Below, piece by piece: positions 26,401 through 33,257 of a stretch of DNA of 64,000 bases; the first letter of the stretch is position 1, and each line of letters starts with the position of its first letter. Under the pieces are notes generated by a model, which had not been told where the DNA came from, made no database searches, and saw nothing but the letters and a program-made list of their open reading frames with translations. Location: positions 250,001-314,000 of the IMG/VR virus record IMGVR_UViG_3300021964_000012; one strand, written 5' to 3'. Source of the DNA: a virus. The position numbers and the translations under genes were made by a program.

Positions 26401-26769
26401 TGTAGTAGCAGTAAGTTGACTTAGATCAATGTCTGCTCTTTGTACATAAGCTCTGTTGCTGATACCAAGTGCTGAATAAGCAGCCAATAAACCGTATTCG
26501 TTTAGTTCGTAGCCATTTATACTTGTTCCTGCGGCTGTGCTATAAAAGAATGGAGTACCAAATGTTGCTGATAAATCTCTTTGTGATGTAATCAAGTATG
26601 GTTTATTTGCATTTGCTGCGGTTGTTCCTGCAGCTACTCCTACGCCTGCTCCACTTACTTTATTTTGAGCAGTTGCTATCAAAATAAAAGGGACTGAATT
26701 CGTTGCGGCTGGTAGATAGTTACTTTCATCTATTATAGTGACTTCTACGCCTGGTGATGTTAGTGCCAT
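23458..26769 (-). CDS. gp18: gp18 tail sheath protein
   Basis: 1103 residues, much longer than T4 gp18 (659). The N-terminus (ALTSPGVEVTIIDESNYLPA) and the C-terminal third (DAWVTASGLQSNGAMFAG, RINVARLVAFIRGRLETIG, ANELYVDVAIEPVKAVEFI) are sheath-family signatures. The enlarged middle (about 200-690) is Ser/Thr-rich and repeats a PADGTYWYYSD-type beta module, probably surface insertions. It contracts around gp19. A late promoter is upstream and a strong terminator downstream. Confidence 0.95.
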   Translation of the reverse strand: MALTSPGVEVTIIDESNYLPAATNSVPFILIATAQNKVSGAGVGVAAGTTAANANKPYLITSQRDLSATFGTPFFYSTAAGTSINGYELNEYGLLAAYSALGISNRAYVQRADIDLSQLTATTTRPTGDPADGAYWFDTGVSAYGAFEWSSTTNVFTNKVPTVITNVADLVGGTSAGVPLDSIGSIGDYAINTTNSNNPLYFKSPGNSAASVTANSWVLVGSDSWKNSWPTVIGTATNPTITAGNSMVINDTTITASGTTLTSLASDINTASITGISAIVSSDNKLEIYADSTAANDGSTDDGNGIAMIDDGNNSTLLTEVGIATSTSRGDKPYYAPVVHFGPNYSNPQWQSFDTEPHPTGSIWFKTNNVNLGANYVIKEYAAATDSFTTINNPIYANDQSALKALDPAGGGTNIVTGSLYTQYDRAEQDIFEAKFFSRYTTGATLVTGTTTTPTFTNLETFTIQASAKNSDTLTTAVTATLGGTSATDFVTAFTAADVANTTARVLSTGAVQIEHTEGGVIVLKDISGTPVADAGISTSVTTGQVRTGSDNNVILSNWIPLGFGLTPRYTASSTAPSIDPADGTYWYYSDTNPVDIMIQDGGTWKGYQNVTSDARGFDLSTTSPAGPIISSTAPTKQSDDTALVYGDLWISTADLDNWPLIYRWQSVDSVDQWVLIDNSDQTGQNGVLFADARWAGNGTTDPITDDLPTIESLLTSNYVDLDKPNPTLYPTGMLLYNTRRSGFNVKSFQVDYFNSSDFPFSTYGALPTVKDAWVTASGLQSNGAMFAGRKAVRALVVQALKASVDGAQELREEQKIFNLLCAPNYEELANNLVALNNERNNTGFVLSDTPMRLEDTGTAITNWATNANGDGLTTADPYFGVFYPSCQTTDLSGQTVVAPATHMILRTVIRSDDVAFPWLAPAGTRRGTVDNASQIGYVNAQTGEFVQTAVRQGLRDTLYENSINPITFIPGSGILNYGNKTTFTGSSLDRINVARLVAFIRGRLETIGKNFVFEPNDTTTRDEIKNAIESLMIDLVAKRGIYDYLVVCDTSNNTPARIDANELYVDVAIEPVKAVEFIFIPVRIKNTGEIAAGNVASSAAVT

Positions 26770-26804
26770 GTTTTCACTTCCTCTGTGTTAAAATCTTCTT
26801 ACTG

Positions 26805-26812
26805 ATATTTAT
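26805..26812 (-). promoter_or_regulatory. late promoter (T)TATAAATAT for gp18
   Basis: This is the only site found with the full T4 octamer TATAAATA; it lies 36 bases before the gp18 ATG, with Shine-Dalgarno AGAGGAAG between. Confidence 0.75.
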
Positions 26813-26865
26813 AAGAATATCAATTTTCTTGCCTGATATACTGCCCTTTGCAAAGGTTTACATTG

Positions 26866-26873
26866 CTAAATAC
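26866..26873 (+). promoter_or_regulatory. variant late promoter CTAAATAC, four bases before ATG
   Basis: CTAAATAC is followed by CCGT and then the ATG of the HNH-like gene; no Shine-Dalgarno is present. The spacing equals that at 9987 and 56342. Confidence 0.4.
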
Positions 26874-26877
26874 CCGT

Positions 26878-27222
26878 ATGAATAGACCTATTTGTAGTGC
26901 TTGTAACCGTCGATTAGTCGCAGTTAACTATATCAAAGAAAACAAAACGCACTATCGCACAAGATGTGACAGTTGTATTAGACGAAAAAGAAAGGCTCAG
27001 CCAATAACTCCTCGTTGGATGAGAAATGGTTTTAAGAAAAAAACAAATTGCGATAGATGTGGCTTCTATGCAAAAAGCGGAGCACAGATTTTGGTATTTC
27101 ATATGGATGGAGATTTGAATAACTGTGACTTAACAAATCTAAGGAATGTCTGTTTAAACTGTAGTGTTGAGATTACAAAACTAGAACTACCTTGGCGTAT
27201 TGGAGATTTGGTCGAGGACTAG
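26878..27222 (+). CDS. HNH-like zinc protein on opposite strand
   Basis: About 114 residues from ATG 26878 (a TTG at 26848 is less likely). It carries four CxxC-type pairs: CSAC, CDSC, CDRC and CLNC, and the segment FHMDGDLNNCDLTNLRNVC, which resembles the H-N-H core with its Asn and Leu-rich helix. Such proteins are small nicking or homing-type nucleases or nucleic-acid binders. It is alone on the plus strand between gp18 and the dNMP kinase and overlaps the kinase 3' end by 36 bases. Confidence 0.65.
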   Translation: MNRPICSACNRRLVAVNYIKENKTHYRTRCDSCIRRKRKAQPITPRWMRNGFKKKTNCDRCGFYAKSGAQILVFHMDGDLNNCDLTNLRNVCLNCSVEITKLELPWRIGDLVED

Positions 27223-27810
27223 ACTTTTTAAATCATCTACGGTACTATCATTGTGTAAGATAGTATCAAATCTAGTATTCACATCAATCCATTTGTACTC
27301 ACTTTCGTGTACATCAATACCACTCATTAGATTGCTTGTTTTAGGATTATTATTATCAAAAATAGCTCTGGCAAACCACTCAGGATCTTTGCCTCTTTTT
27401 ACTTGCCAAATTTTGCCGCCAAGTTTGCGTATCATATTTTGCTCGTTACGAAAACGCACATCAGGCACTATATAATCTCCTGGATGGTCTATCAAATATT
27501 TTTTTAAAAGACTTACCCATACGCCATTGTAAAACCCGTCTCGCATACATTCAGTACCAAATTCTTGTAGCACTATACGAGGTGTAATTGTTCTGCCTGT
27601 TTCAGCAGTCCAAAATTCGTCTGCTTGTTCACGCCACTGACGACTTTCTTCGGTATCGCCTTCCAGCATTGCTCTATCCCAGCCAAAGATAGTGGCTACA
27701 CCATCTTTTAGTTTATCAGCAAAACTAATTTTTTTGTATCCTTGCTCTACCAGTATATCAGCAACTGTTCCTTTGCCAGAACCAATTAATCCGCATATTC
27801 CTATTATCAT
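27187..27810 (-). CDS. gp1: deoxynucleoside monophosphate kinase
   Basis: 207 residues (T4 gp1 is 241). P-loop GLIGSGKGT is at residues 7-15, followed by ISFADKLKDGVATIFGWDR, ETGRTITPRIVLQEFGTE and YIVPDVRFRNE, the family pattern. It phosphorylates dNMPs to feed DNA synthesis. It overlaps the exonuclease upstream by four bases and converges with the HNH-like gene. Confidence 0.9.
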   Translation of the reverse strand: MIIGICGLIGSGKGTVADILVEQGYKKISFADKLKDGVATIFGWDRAMLEGDTEESRQWREQADEFWTAETGRTITPRIVLQEFGTECMRDGFYNGVWVSLLKKYLIDHPGDYIVPDVRFRNEQNMIRKLGGKIWQVKRGKDPEWFARAIFDNNNPKTSNLMSGIDVHESEYKWIDVNTRFDTILHNDSTVDDLKSLVLDQISNTPR

Positions 27811-28328
27811 TTAAGTCCAGTAACTTTTAGATGTTTTATTGTTTGTTGTAGCAAATCTATTTGTCTTCTACAATCTTCGAGTGCATGATGACTTGCACGT
27901 GGCTTCGGCAAATCTGGGTACAAACTATATACAGTTCGTGCATCTCTGACATTCCAAAATTGCCACGGTATAGGCAAGCCTAATTGTTTCATTGCGTTTT
28001 CTAGTATAACCATATCAAATGTTGTACCATTTGCCCATGTGAGATTGCAGTGAAAACATATCTTGCTTAGTTCTTCTAATGCCTGTTTTAGTGGTATTCT
28101 ACCTTCTTCTGAGAATGCTTCATTTTGTGCTTCTTGTGGCTGAGTTGCCCACCATTCTACTGTGGCATCATCAACTTCTCTGTCAGGTTGACTGTCAACA
28201 TCAACTCTTGCATAGTAATCTTGTTTATGGTAACCTATACTGAAAGGATCAAAGGTTTGTGCGGCTATTGTAAGAATACAAGCATCTGGACCTGTACCTA
28301 CAGTTTCTATATCAATCATAATATCCAT
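27807..28328 (-). CDS. DEDDh 3'-5' exonuclease (DexA / Rv2179c-like)
   Basis: 173 residues. Exo I motif is MIDIETVG with Asp6 and Glu8; a middle Asp is in NGTTFDMVI, and Exo III is HHALEDCRRQ with the catalytic His and Asp. This matches the 3'-5' exoribonuclease Rv2179c-like group, to which T4 DexA belongs. It may trim RNA or DNA ends to recycle nucleotides, which fits the coupled dNMP kinase. Confidence 0.85.
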   Translation of the reverse strand: MDIMIDIETVGTGPDACILTIAAQTFDPFSIGYHKQDYYARVDVDSQPDREVDDATVEWWATQPQEAQNEAFSEEGRIPLKQALEELSKICFHCNLTWANGTTFDMVILENAMKQLGLPIPWQFWNVRDARTVYSLYPDLPKPRASHHALEDCRRQIDLLQQTIKHLKVTGLK

Positions 28329-28363
28329 ACTATCATTATAACAGTGAATGAAACTATGTCAAC

Positions 28364-28759
28364 CTATTTTCTTGGTTTTACTGTTTTCTTTGTACCTACT
28401 GTGCCTTTAAGACTCGTTTTTGGCGGTTTGTATGCTTTTTGTACTTTTCCACCTGATGATACTGTTTGCTTACGTATTTTATTAAGCATACCTAACAGTT
28501 TACTTGCTGGATTTACACGTTTTGTTTTTTTGGCTTTGCGAGCAGCCTGTTTGCTTTTGGTTTTACGAGTCACTTTCATTTGTGCTCGGCGCTTTTGATC
28601 TATTGGTGCATCGCAATCTTTGGCATTGCCAACAACCCGTCCACGTCTTGCACCACTGGTACAACGCCATTTGGTTTTGAGCTTGTTGCCTTTTCGTGAG
28701 AACACCATTTCGTGCTCATTGACAATCTCAGGTTTGGAAACAAACTCCTCAACACGCAT
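28364..28759 (-). CDS. small basic protein
   Basis: About 131 residues from ATG 28759, which overlaps the gp13 stop as TAATG. An N-terminal part (VEEFVSKPEIVNEHEMVFSR) is followed by WRCTSGARRGRVVGNAKDCDAPI, then a Lys/Arg-rich tail (VTRKTKSKQAARKAKKTKRV). This basic pattern is common among T4-like phage proteins near neck genes and suggests DNA binding. Function is unknown. Confidence 0.6.
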   Translation of the reverse strand: MRVEEFVSKPEIVNEHEMVFSRKGNKLKTKWRCTSGARRGRVVGNAKDCDAPIDQKRRAQMKVTRKTKSKQAARKAKKTKRVNPASKLLGMLNKIRKQTVSSGGKVQKAYKPPKTSLKGTVGTKKTVKPRK

Positions 28760-29532
28760 TAGCCAATTACCCAAGTAAGTGGTTGCGATCCATCAACATA
28801 GTTTTTAAGTTCTTCAATCTTGGCATCCATAATAGCAGAACCTTCTGCTTTCATCTGTGCACCGTTCAAAGCAGTACCACCTTGCGGGCCTGCAATAGTA
28901 GCAAACTTTTCTCTAGCTTCTCCAATAATCAGTTTACAGTTTCCAATCATGTAGTCTTTTATCCACTGTGATGTAGAAAAGTCAGTTAATAGTTGTACCT
29001 CAGGACGTAGATTATAGCACCAAAGCAGAACTGTTTCTCCTGAACCTTTTATGTCACGCATTAGTGTAATTTGTTTTGTTGCACTATTGAAATTGTAATT
29101 TAAAAAACCACCAAACATTTTTGCAGTTAGTTCTACATACTGACTATAAAAATCATAGGTAGCAAGACCACCCATCTGATTGCCATTAAGTAAATAGGTG
29201 TTTAGTGCCGCCGAACTAAAAGGTTCAAATGCTGATCCTTCTCCGCCATTGCTAAATCCAATTGTACGTCGAAACACCTGCCTAACGGTCATGATTTCGC
29301 TTGGCAATGTGTATATGTTTGTGTCTTCTCTAAGAGTGAGAAAATTATAACTTTCTTCAAATGCATTTTCTGCCCTTTGTCGATAGACACCAATAGCTCT
29401 TTGATAAGCACTTTCATAATGACTTGCATCAAGTTCAGTATCAATTATGCCTTCGCCTAATTGTAACTTGATGTAATCAAATACTTCTTGCTTTTTTGTT
29501 TCTAATGTTTGATCAAGTGTTTCAGTTGCCAT
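28759..29532 (-). CDS. gp13: gp13 neck protein
   Basis: 257 residues. Recognised by the cyanophage gp13 pattern: DAKHYE-like ASHYESAYQRAIGVYRQRAENA, EESYNFLTLREDTN, YTLPSEIMTVRQVFRR, LATYDFYSQYVEL, WIKDYMIGNCKLIIGEAREKF and AGPQGGTALNGAQM. It closes the head-tail neck with gp14. Unlike T4, gp14 lies 2.4 kb away on the other strand. A late promoter precedes it. Confidence 0.9.
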   Translation of the reverse strand: MATETLDQTLETKKQEVFDYIKLQLGEGIIDTELDASHYESAYQRAIGVYRQRAENAFEESYNFLTLREDTNIYTLPSEIMTVRQVFRRTIGFSNGGEGSAFEPFSSAALNTYLLNGNQMGGLATYDFYSQYVELTAKMFGGFLNYNFNSATKQITLMRDIKGSGETVLLWCYNLRPEVQLLTDFSTSQWIKDYMIGNCKLIIGEAREKFATIAGPQGGTALNGAQMKAEGSAIMDAKIEELKNYVDGSQPLTWVIG

Positions 29533-29549
29533 AATACCATCCTATGACA

Positions 29550-29557
29550 GTATTTAT
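29550..29557 (-). promoter_or_regulatory. late promoter ATAAATAC for gp13
   Basis: ATAAATAC lies 18 bases before the gp13 ATG. Its AATAC can pair with GTATT directly before the ATG, enclosing the AGGA Shine-Dalgarno in the loop; RNA started at the promoter would lack AATAC. Confidence 0.65.
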
Positions 29558-29562
29558 GCGGA

Positions 29563-30825
29563 TCACCAGGCCTTTAGTATAACCACATGCTCGTTGCCTC
29601 TACCATTGTATTTTATTTCAGTGGCTTTTATATTGGCAAATTGTTTTCTGTTGTTAGGTTTTCCAGCATTCATAAGTTCTTTTAATTGTTCTGCTGGTTT
29701 ACGCAGTGTTTTTTGTACACTTTTGTTTGGATCAAAACCAATCACACTATTGCTTTTAATGCTGTAGGTCTTGATTGTTTCGTCAGCAATGACATATATT
29801 AGTTTACGTGTTTTAGTATTGTAAAGCCATGCTTCAGAACCGTGAACTAATTTTTCTGGCGAAACACTAGTCAGTTCAAGCTCATCAAAACGTCTAAGAT
29901 ACTTGAACTTACGTACTAATTGTGCAGGTGTTTTTTGTTTGGCAACTCTAGGAGCTCTATCTGCTTTTTTAACCTGTACATAACTTGCACAGTCAGCAAC
30001 TGCACGTTCTAAAAACTTTTGCATTGCACGTATCTGTAACTTGCCTAAATGGCTATATCCTTCTTCTAGTTGTGCTATCATATCAAGTTCTTGTTCTGAC
30101 ATTTTAGCCTGTTCTTTTTTACTAGGCGGGTTCATAAGTTCATTGATTTCACTAAGTTGTGCTTTGAGTGGATCAGCAATAATATCTATTGTTTGCGGCG
30201 GACATCCTTCATCACGTAACAATTTCATAAGACTGTACTTATCAGGATCCTTACAGTCGTTTGCCATAAACTGATCAACCAGTTCATGCACTGCACCTTC
30301 GATATCCATTGTTTTATCACGCATGTTTTCTTGTATGGTTTTGCGTTCGACTTTTGGTTTTGTATTATCTACAACAAGTTTTGGTACAGGTGGTGTACGT
30401 TCTAGGGCTTGTGCAATAGTTTTTTTAACATAATCGCTAGTAGGATGTACATCACCAATTGTGCCTGGCAGTGTTTGCCAGTATGAGTCGTGCTCAGGAT
30501 GTACGTCTGGCATACCTTGACGTAAACATCTTGCATAGATACTTGCATATACCATTCCATTGTGTCCATGACGTTTCATAGTAGCAATATCTTCTTTGCT
30601 GTAGTTGTTTTCTTTCATCCATGCTAACAGGTCTGGAAACAGTTCAACAGGCTTACGTTCTTGGTAATACCAATCAACTGAAACCATCTTGTGCTTATGG
30701 TAGGCTTGTCCGCTCATTTGCAATGCAGTTGACCAATCAGGGTCTAATGCTTTACTTCGTTGTTTTCTTACTACCGGCTTTTTCTTACGAGTGCCTGGCT
30801 TCATTAAACTTTTGCCTTTTGCCAT
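29563..30825 (-). CDS. unknown basic phage protein
   Basis: 420 residues, not recognised. The N-terminus is very basic (KPGTRKKKPVVRKQRSKAL), followed by a helical body (WYYQERKPVELFPDLLAWMKE, RHGHNGMVYASIYARC) and a beta-like C-terminal part (EAWLYNTKTRKLIYVIAD, GNEHVVILKAW). It is read from a consensus sigma70-type promoter, so it is probably early, unlike gp13 behind it. A nucleic-acid role is possible from charge only. Confidence 0.6.
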   Translation of the reverse strand: MAKGKSLMKPGTRKKKPVVRKQRSKALDPDWSTALQMSGQAYHKHKMVSVDWYYQERKPVELFPDLLAWMKENNYSKEDIATMKRHGHNGMVYASIYARCLRQGMPDVHPEHDSYWQTLPGTIGDVHPTSDYVKKTIAQALERTPPVPKLVVDNTKPKVERKTIQENMRDKTMDIEGAVHELVDQFMANDCKDPDKYSLMKLLRDEGCPPQTIDIIADPLKAQLSEINELMNPPSKKEQAKMSEQELDMIAQLEEGYSHLGKLQIRAMQKFLERAVADCASYVQVKKADRAPRVAKQKTPAQLVRKFKYLRRFDELELTSVSPEKLVHGSEAWLYNTKTRKLIYVIADETIKTYSIKSNSVIGFDPNKSVQKTLRKPAEQLKELMNAGKPNNRKQFANIKATEIKYNGRGNEHVVILKAW

Positions 30826-30856
30826 CGAATTCTCCTAAAGTTCTAACTGTTTACAG

Positions 30857-30884
30857 AGTATAACATGTATGTAGTTAGTGTCAA
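30857..30884 (-). promoter_or_regulatory. sigma70-type promoter for the 29563-30825 gene
   Basis: Perfect -35 TTGACA at 30884-30879 and -10 TATACT at 30862-30857 with a 16-bp spacer, about 30 bases before the ATG; Shine-Dalgarno AGGAGA follows. Host RNA polymerase could use it early. Confidence 0.7.
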
Positions 30885-30917
30885 CCACGATTATTTTATT
30901 CTTTTCAAATAAAAAGG

Positions 30918-30945
30918 TTGACTTATACTGTGACTGTGTTATTAT
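30918..30945 (+). promoter_or_regulatory. sigma70-type promoter for the plus-strand small genes
   Basis: TTGACT at 30918-30923 and TATTAT at 30940-30945, 16-bp spacer, 30 bases before the ATG at 30976. It is divergent to the promoter at 30857-30884. Confidence 0.65.
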
Positions 30946-30975
30946 GTATGTACAGTTAGAAAAAAGGAACAGTAT

Positions 30976-31203
30976 ATGAAGAAGAAAATACAAATTATTG
31001 GAATAGTAAAAGAAGATAGTGTTAATGTAGAATACGAAACTGGCAAGCACGATAGTATTAGTAGTGCAGAAGCTGAATTGCTTACTATGATGGACTACAC
31101 AAAATCAGGTCCGTTTCCGGTTAATAATATCAAACTGGTAAAAACTATATACAACTTTGTAGAATGCTATGAAGATGAATTTAAGGATTGGAAGTATGCT
31201 TAA
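30976..31203 (+). CDS. small unknown protein (early operon)
   Basis: 75 residues. A beta-rich N-terminus (KKKIQIIGIVKEDSVNVEYETG) and acidic helical C-terminus (VECYEDEFKDWKYA) are seen. It is the first gene after a sigma70-type promoter, with Shine-Dalgarno AAAGGAA. No family is recognised. Early small phage proteins often act on host functions, but nothing here shows that. Confidence 0.6.
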   Translation: MKKKIQIIGIVKEDSVNVEYETGKHDSISSAEAELLTMMDYTKSGPFPVNNIKLVKTIYNFVECYEDEFKDWKYA

Positions 31204-31357
31204 TGAAACATTACAACTATACGAACGTCGTATAGACAACTGCTGGCAAGCCGCAGAATTTTGTGCTGATGGCACATGGGGTAGAGAATATTGGACTCAG
31301 AATGCAATGTATCTTCTTCGACAACTAAACCGTGAACTTAATGGAGAAAACAAATGA
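31196..31357 (+). CDS. small helical protein
   Basis: About 53 residues from ATG 31196, chosen because AAGGA lies before it; it overlaps the previous stop by eight bases. Mostly helical (TLQLYERRIDNCWQAAEFC, NAMYLLRQLNREL), with conserved-looking Trp and Cys. It overlaps the next start by four bases. Unknown function. Confidence 0.55.
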   Translation: MLNETLQLYERRIDNCWQAAEFCADGTWGREYWTQNAMYLLRQLNRELNGENK

Positions 31358-31575
31358 AATTTATGTTGATTTCAATGATGTTAGCAAACCCAATGGTATA
31401 TGCTAACGAAAAAACCTGTAATGTTGCCGCTGATGCACTAAAAAATGTCGATATAGAAGCAGTGTGTATTCCAGCAGGAGAACAAGCAAAAAATCCAGGC
31501 GATGCAATGCTAGAAGGTTTTATGAAGCTTATTGATCAAATGGAAAAAATGCATAATCAAAGTATGTCAAAATGA
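31354..31575 (+). CDS. small predicted secreted protein
   Basis: 73 residues. The first 17 residues (MKFMLISMMLANPMVYA) have a Lys, a hydrophobic core and an A-x-A-like VYA end, a plausible Sec signal peptide cut before NEKTC. The mature part has two Cys (TCNVAADALK and AVCIP) that could form a disulfide, then a charged helical tail. A phage-encoded periplasmic or envelope protein is likely; envelope change or superinfection exclusion is speculation. Confidence 0.6.
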   Translation: MKFMLISMMLANPMVYANEKTCNVAADALKNVDIEAVCIPAGEQAKNPGDAMLEGFMKLIDQMEKMHNQSMSK

Positions 31576-31868
31576 ATGCTACTTTACTAGGATTACAATT
31601 TGATACCAGCAAGTATCATAAAGGCATACAACTTGTATTAGACTTTAAGGATTATGAGTTGAGTGTTGTACAACATGACGGAAGTTATGGTGGCACTCAA
31701 GGTTTGTTTGAAATTATGGTAAGTGATGAAAATGGAGGAGTTGAACTTCCTGGTATCACAGAGCCAGGCGATACTGTTAAAGGCTGGTTGACTTTAGAAG
31801 ATGTTAGTTCTATATGCAAGAAGATGACTTCAATCACTGGCAACGATCCAGTGAAGGTTGCTATCTAG
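31572..31868 (+). CDS. small unknown protein
   Basis: 98 residues, alpha/beta with strands QLVLDFKDYELSVVQHD and GGTQGLFEIMVSDENGG. No motif is recognised. It starts inside the end of the secreted-protein gene (ATGA overlap) and ends five bases before the gp14 late promoter, so read-through from this early operon would run into gp14. Confidence 0.55.
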   Translation: MNATLLGLQFDTSKYHKGIQLVLDFKDYELSVVQHDGSYGGTQGLFEIMVSDENGGVELPGITEPGDTVKGWLTLEDVSSICKKMTSITGNDPVKVAI

Positions 31869-31872
31869 GACC

Positions 31873-31901
31873 ATAAATACAGTAATAAGGATTACTGTAT
31901 G
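31873..31901 (+). promoter_or_regulatory. late promoter and Shine-Dalgarno-masking hairpin at gp14
   Basis: ATAAATAC at 31873-31880. Bases 31877-31886 pair perfectly (10 bp) with 31891-31900, with AAGG of the Shine-Dalgarno in the loop and the first two bases of ATG in the stem. Late RNA starting near 31885 would lack most of the 5' arm, while read-through RNA from the early operon would be masked. Confidence 0.75.
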
Positions 31902-33257
31902 CCCAGATTAAGTTTATATCGCCCAAATCGACAAAACGATTACAAGTTTATTGACCGCACTGTTATGGAAATGTATCAAGTTGGCGGTGTTGACATGTTT
32001 GTACACAAGTATCTCGGTCCTCAAGTTACTGGTGATGACAGTTCAAGTGTCAGCGGTGGCACACAGGATGCAACACAACCAGCCTATAGTACCGAATCAC
32101 CTTTGTTCATTGAAGATTTATTTTTGCTGGAAAACAGAGATCGCAAGTACGATGACGATGTTTATCAAATGCGAGGTGTTTACAATTCACAGGACATAGA
32201 TTTTGATCTAAGTCAATTTGGATTGTTTTTAAACAACGATACACTGTTTATTACTTTCCATTATAACTTTATGATAGATACAATTGGTCGTAAACTTATG
32301 AGTGGAGATGTACTTGAATTACCAAATCTTAAAGACTATAACCCTCTTGATAGTAGTATTGCTCGAGCTATACCTAAATACTATGTAATACAAGACGCGG
32401 CGTTTGCAAGTGAAGGATTTTCGCAAACATGGTTGCCGCATTTATGGCGTGTCAAAGCTACACCACTGGTAAGTGCTCAAGAATACAACGACATACTTAA
32501 AAAACCATTTGCAGAAAAAAATATTTGGGATAATGGAAATTATTATCCAAAAGGCAGTACTGTTTTAAGTGGTGATACCTATTACAAAGCAATCAAAGAC
32601 GTAGACCCTGGTGTTGAAATCACCGATACTACGCATTGGGAAGAATTTGAACCCACAAGCGAACGTGACACATTTGGCACAGTACAAAAAGACCTAGAGC
32701 TTAATGATGCTATTTTACAACAGGCAGAATATGAGGTTCCACTCAGTGGTTACGACTCTGTAAAATTTTACATTGTTCCAACAAACGAAGACGGTTCACC
32801 AGCAGATCCAAACAGTTACACTGTTGATAATAATGGTATTACAGTTGATACAACAAATGTAGATGTTGATGGACAACCACAATCTCCAAGAGCAAACGGT
32901 TACACACTGGGTTATCTAACCGGCGATGGCTTAGCACCAAATGGATTACCAGTTACACCAGGTATTAGTTTTCCAAGCAACCCACAAGAAGGCGACTTTG
33001 CACTACGATTAGACTATTATCCAAACAGACTTTTTCGCTATAGTGGTACACGATGGATTAAGTACGAGGACGATGTGAGAACCAACTTGACACCAGGCGA
33101 TATTACAAAGACAGTTACAGGATACGGAAACGTAACTTCACAAACACAAAGAAGTAGTTTTGTAAACAACACAAACCAAACTGCTACTGAAGATCGTGGT
33201 AATATTCCAGAGCGTCAACCATTGAGTAAGTTGCTTAAACCACAGGCTGATAACTAA
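31899..33257 (+). CDS. gp14: gp14 neck protein
   Basis: 452 residues, longer than T4 gp14 (256). The marine gp14 pattern is clear: PRLSLYRPNRQNDYKFIDRT, VDMFVHKYLGP, FLLENRDRKYDDDVYQMRG, DIDFDLSQFGLFLNNDTLF, GRKLMSGDVLELPNL and EGFSQTWLPHLWRVK. A Ser/Asp/Pro-rich insertion and tail account for the extra length. It forms the neck with gp13. Its stop overlaps the gp15 start (TAATG). Confidence 0.9.
   Translation: MPRLSLYRPNRQNDYKFIDRTVMEMYQVGGVDMFVHKYLGPQVTGDDSSSVSGGTQDATQPAYSTESPLFIEDLFLLENRDRKYDDDVYQMRGVYNSQDIDFDLSQFGLFLNNDTLFITFHYNFMIDTIGRKLMSGDVLELPNLKDYNPLDSSIARAIPKYYVIQDAAFASEGFSQTWLPHLWRVKATPLVSAQEYNDILKKPFAEKNIWDNGNYYPKGSTVLSGDTYYKAIKDVDPGVEITDTTHWEEFEPTSERDTFGTVQKDLELNDAILQQAEYEVPLSGYDSVKFYIVPTNEDGSPADPNSYTVDNNGITVDTTNVDVDGQPQSPRANGYTLGYLTGDGLAPNGLPVTPGISFPSNPQEGDFALRLDYYPNRLFRYSGTRWIKYEDDVRTNLTPGDITKTVTGYGNVTSQTQRSSFVNNTNQTATEDRGNIPERQPLSKLLKPQADN

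Noticed and set aside
26848-26877. TTG start for the HNH-like gene
   Set aside because: No suitable ribosome binding site; ATG 26878 lies right before the first Cys pair and fits the promoter spacing.
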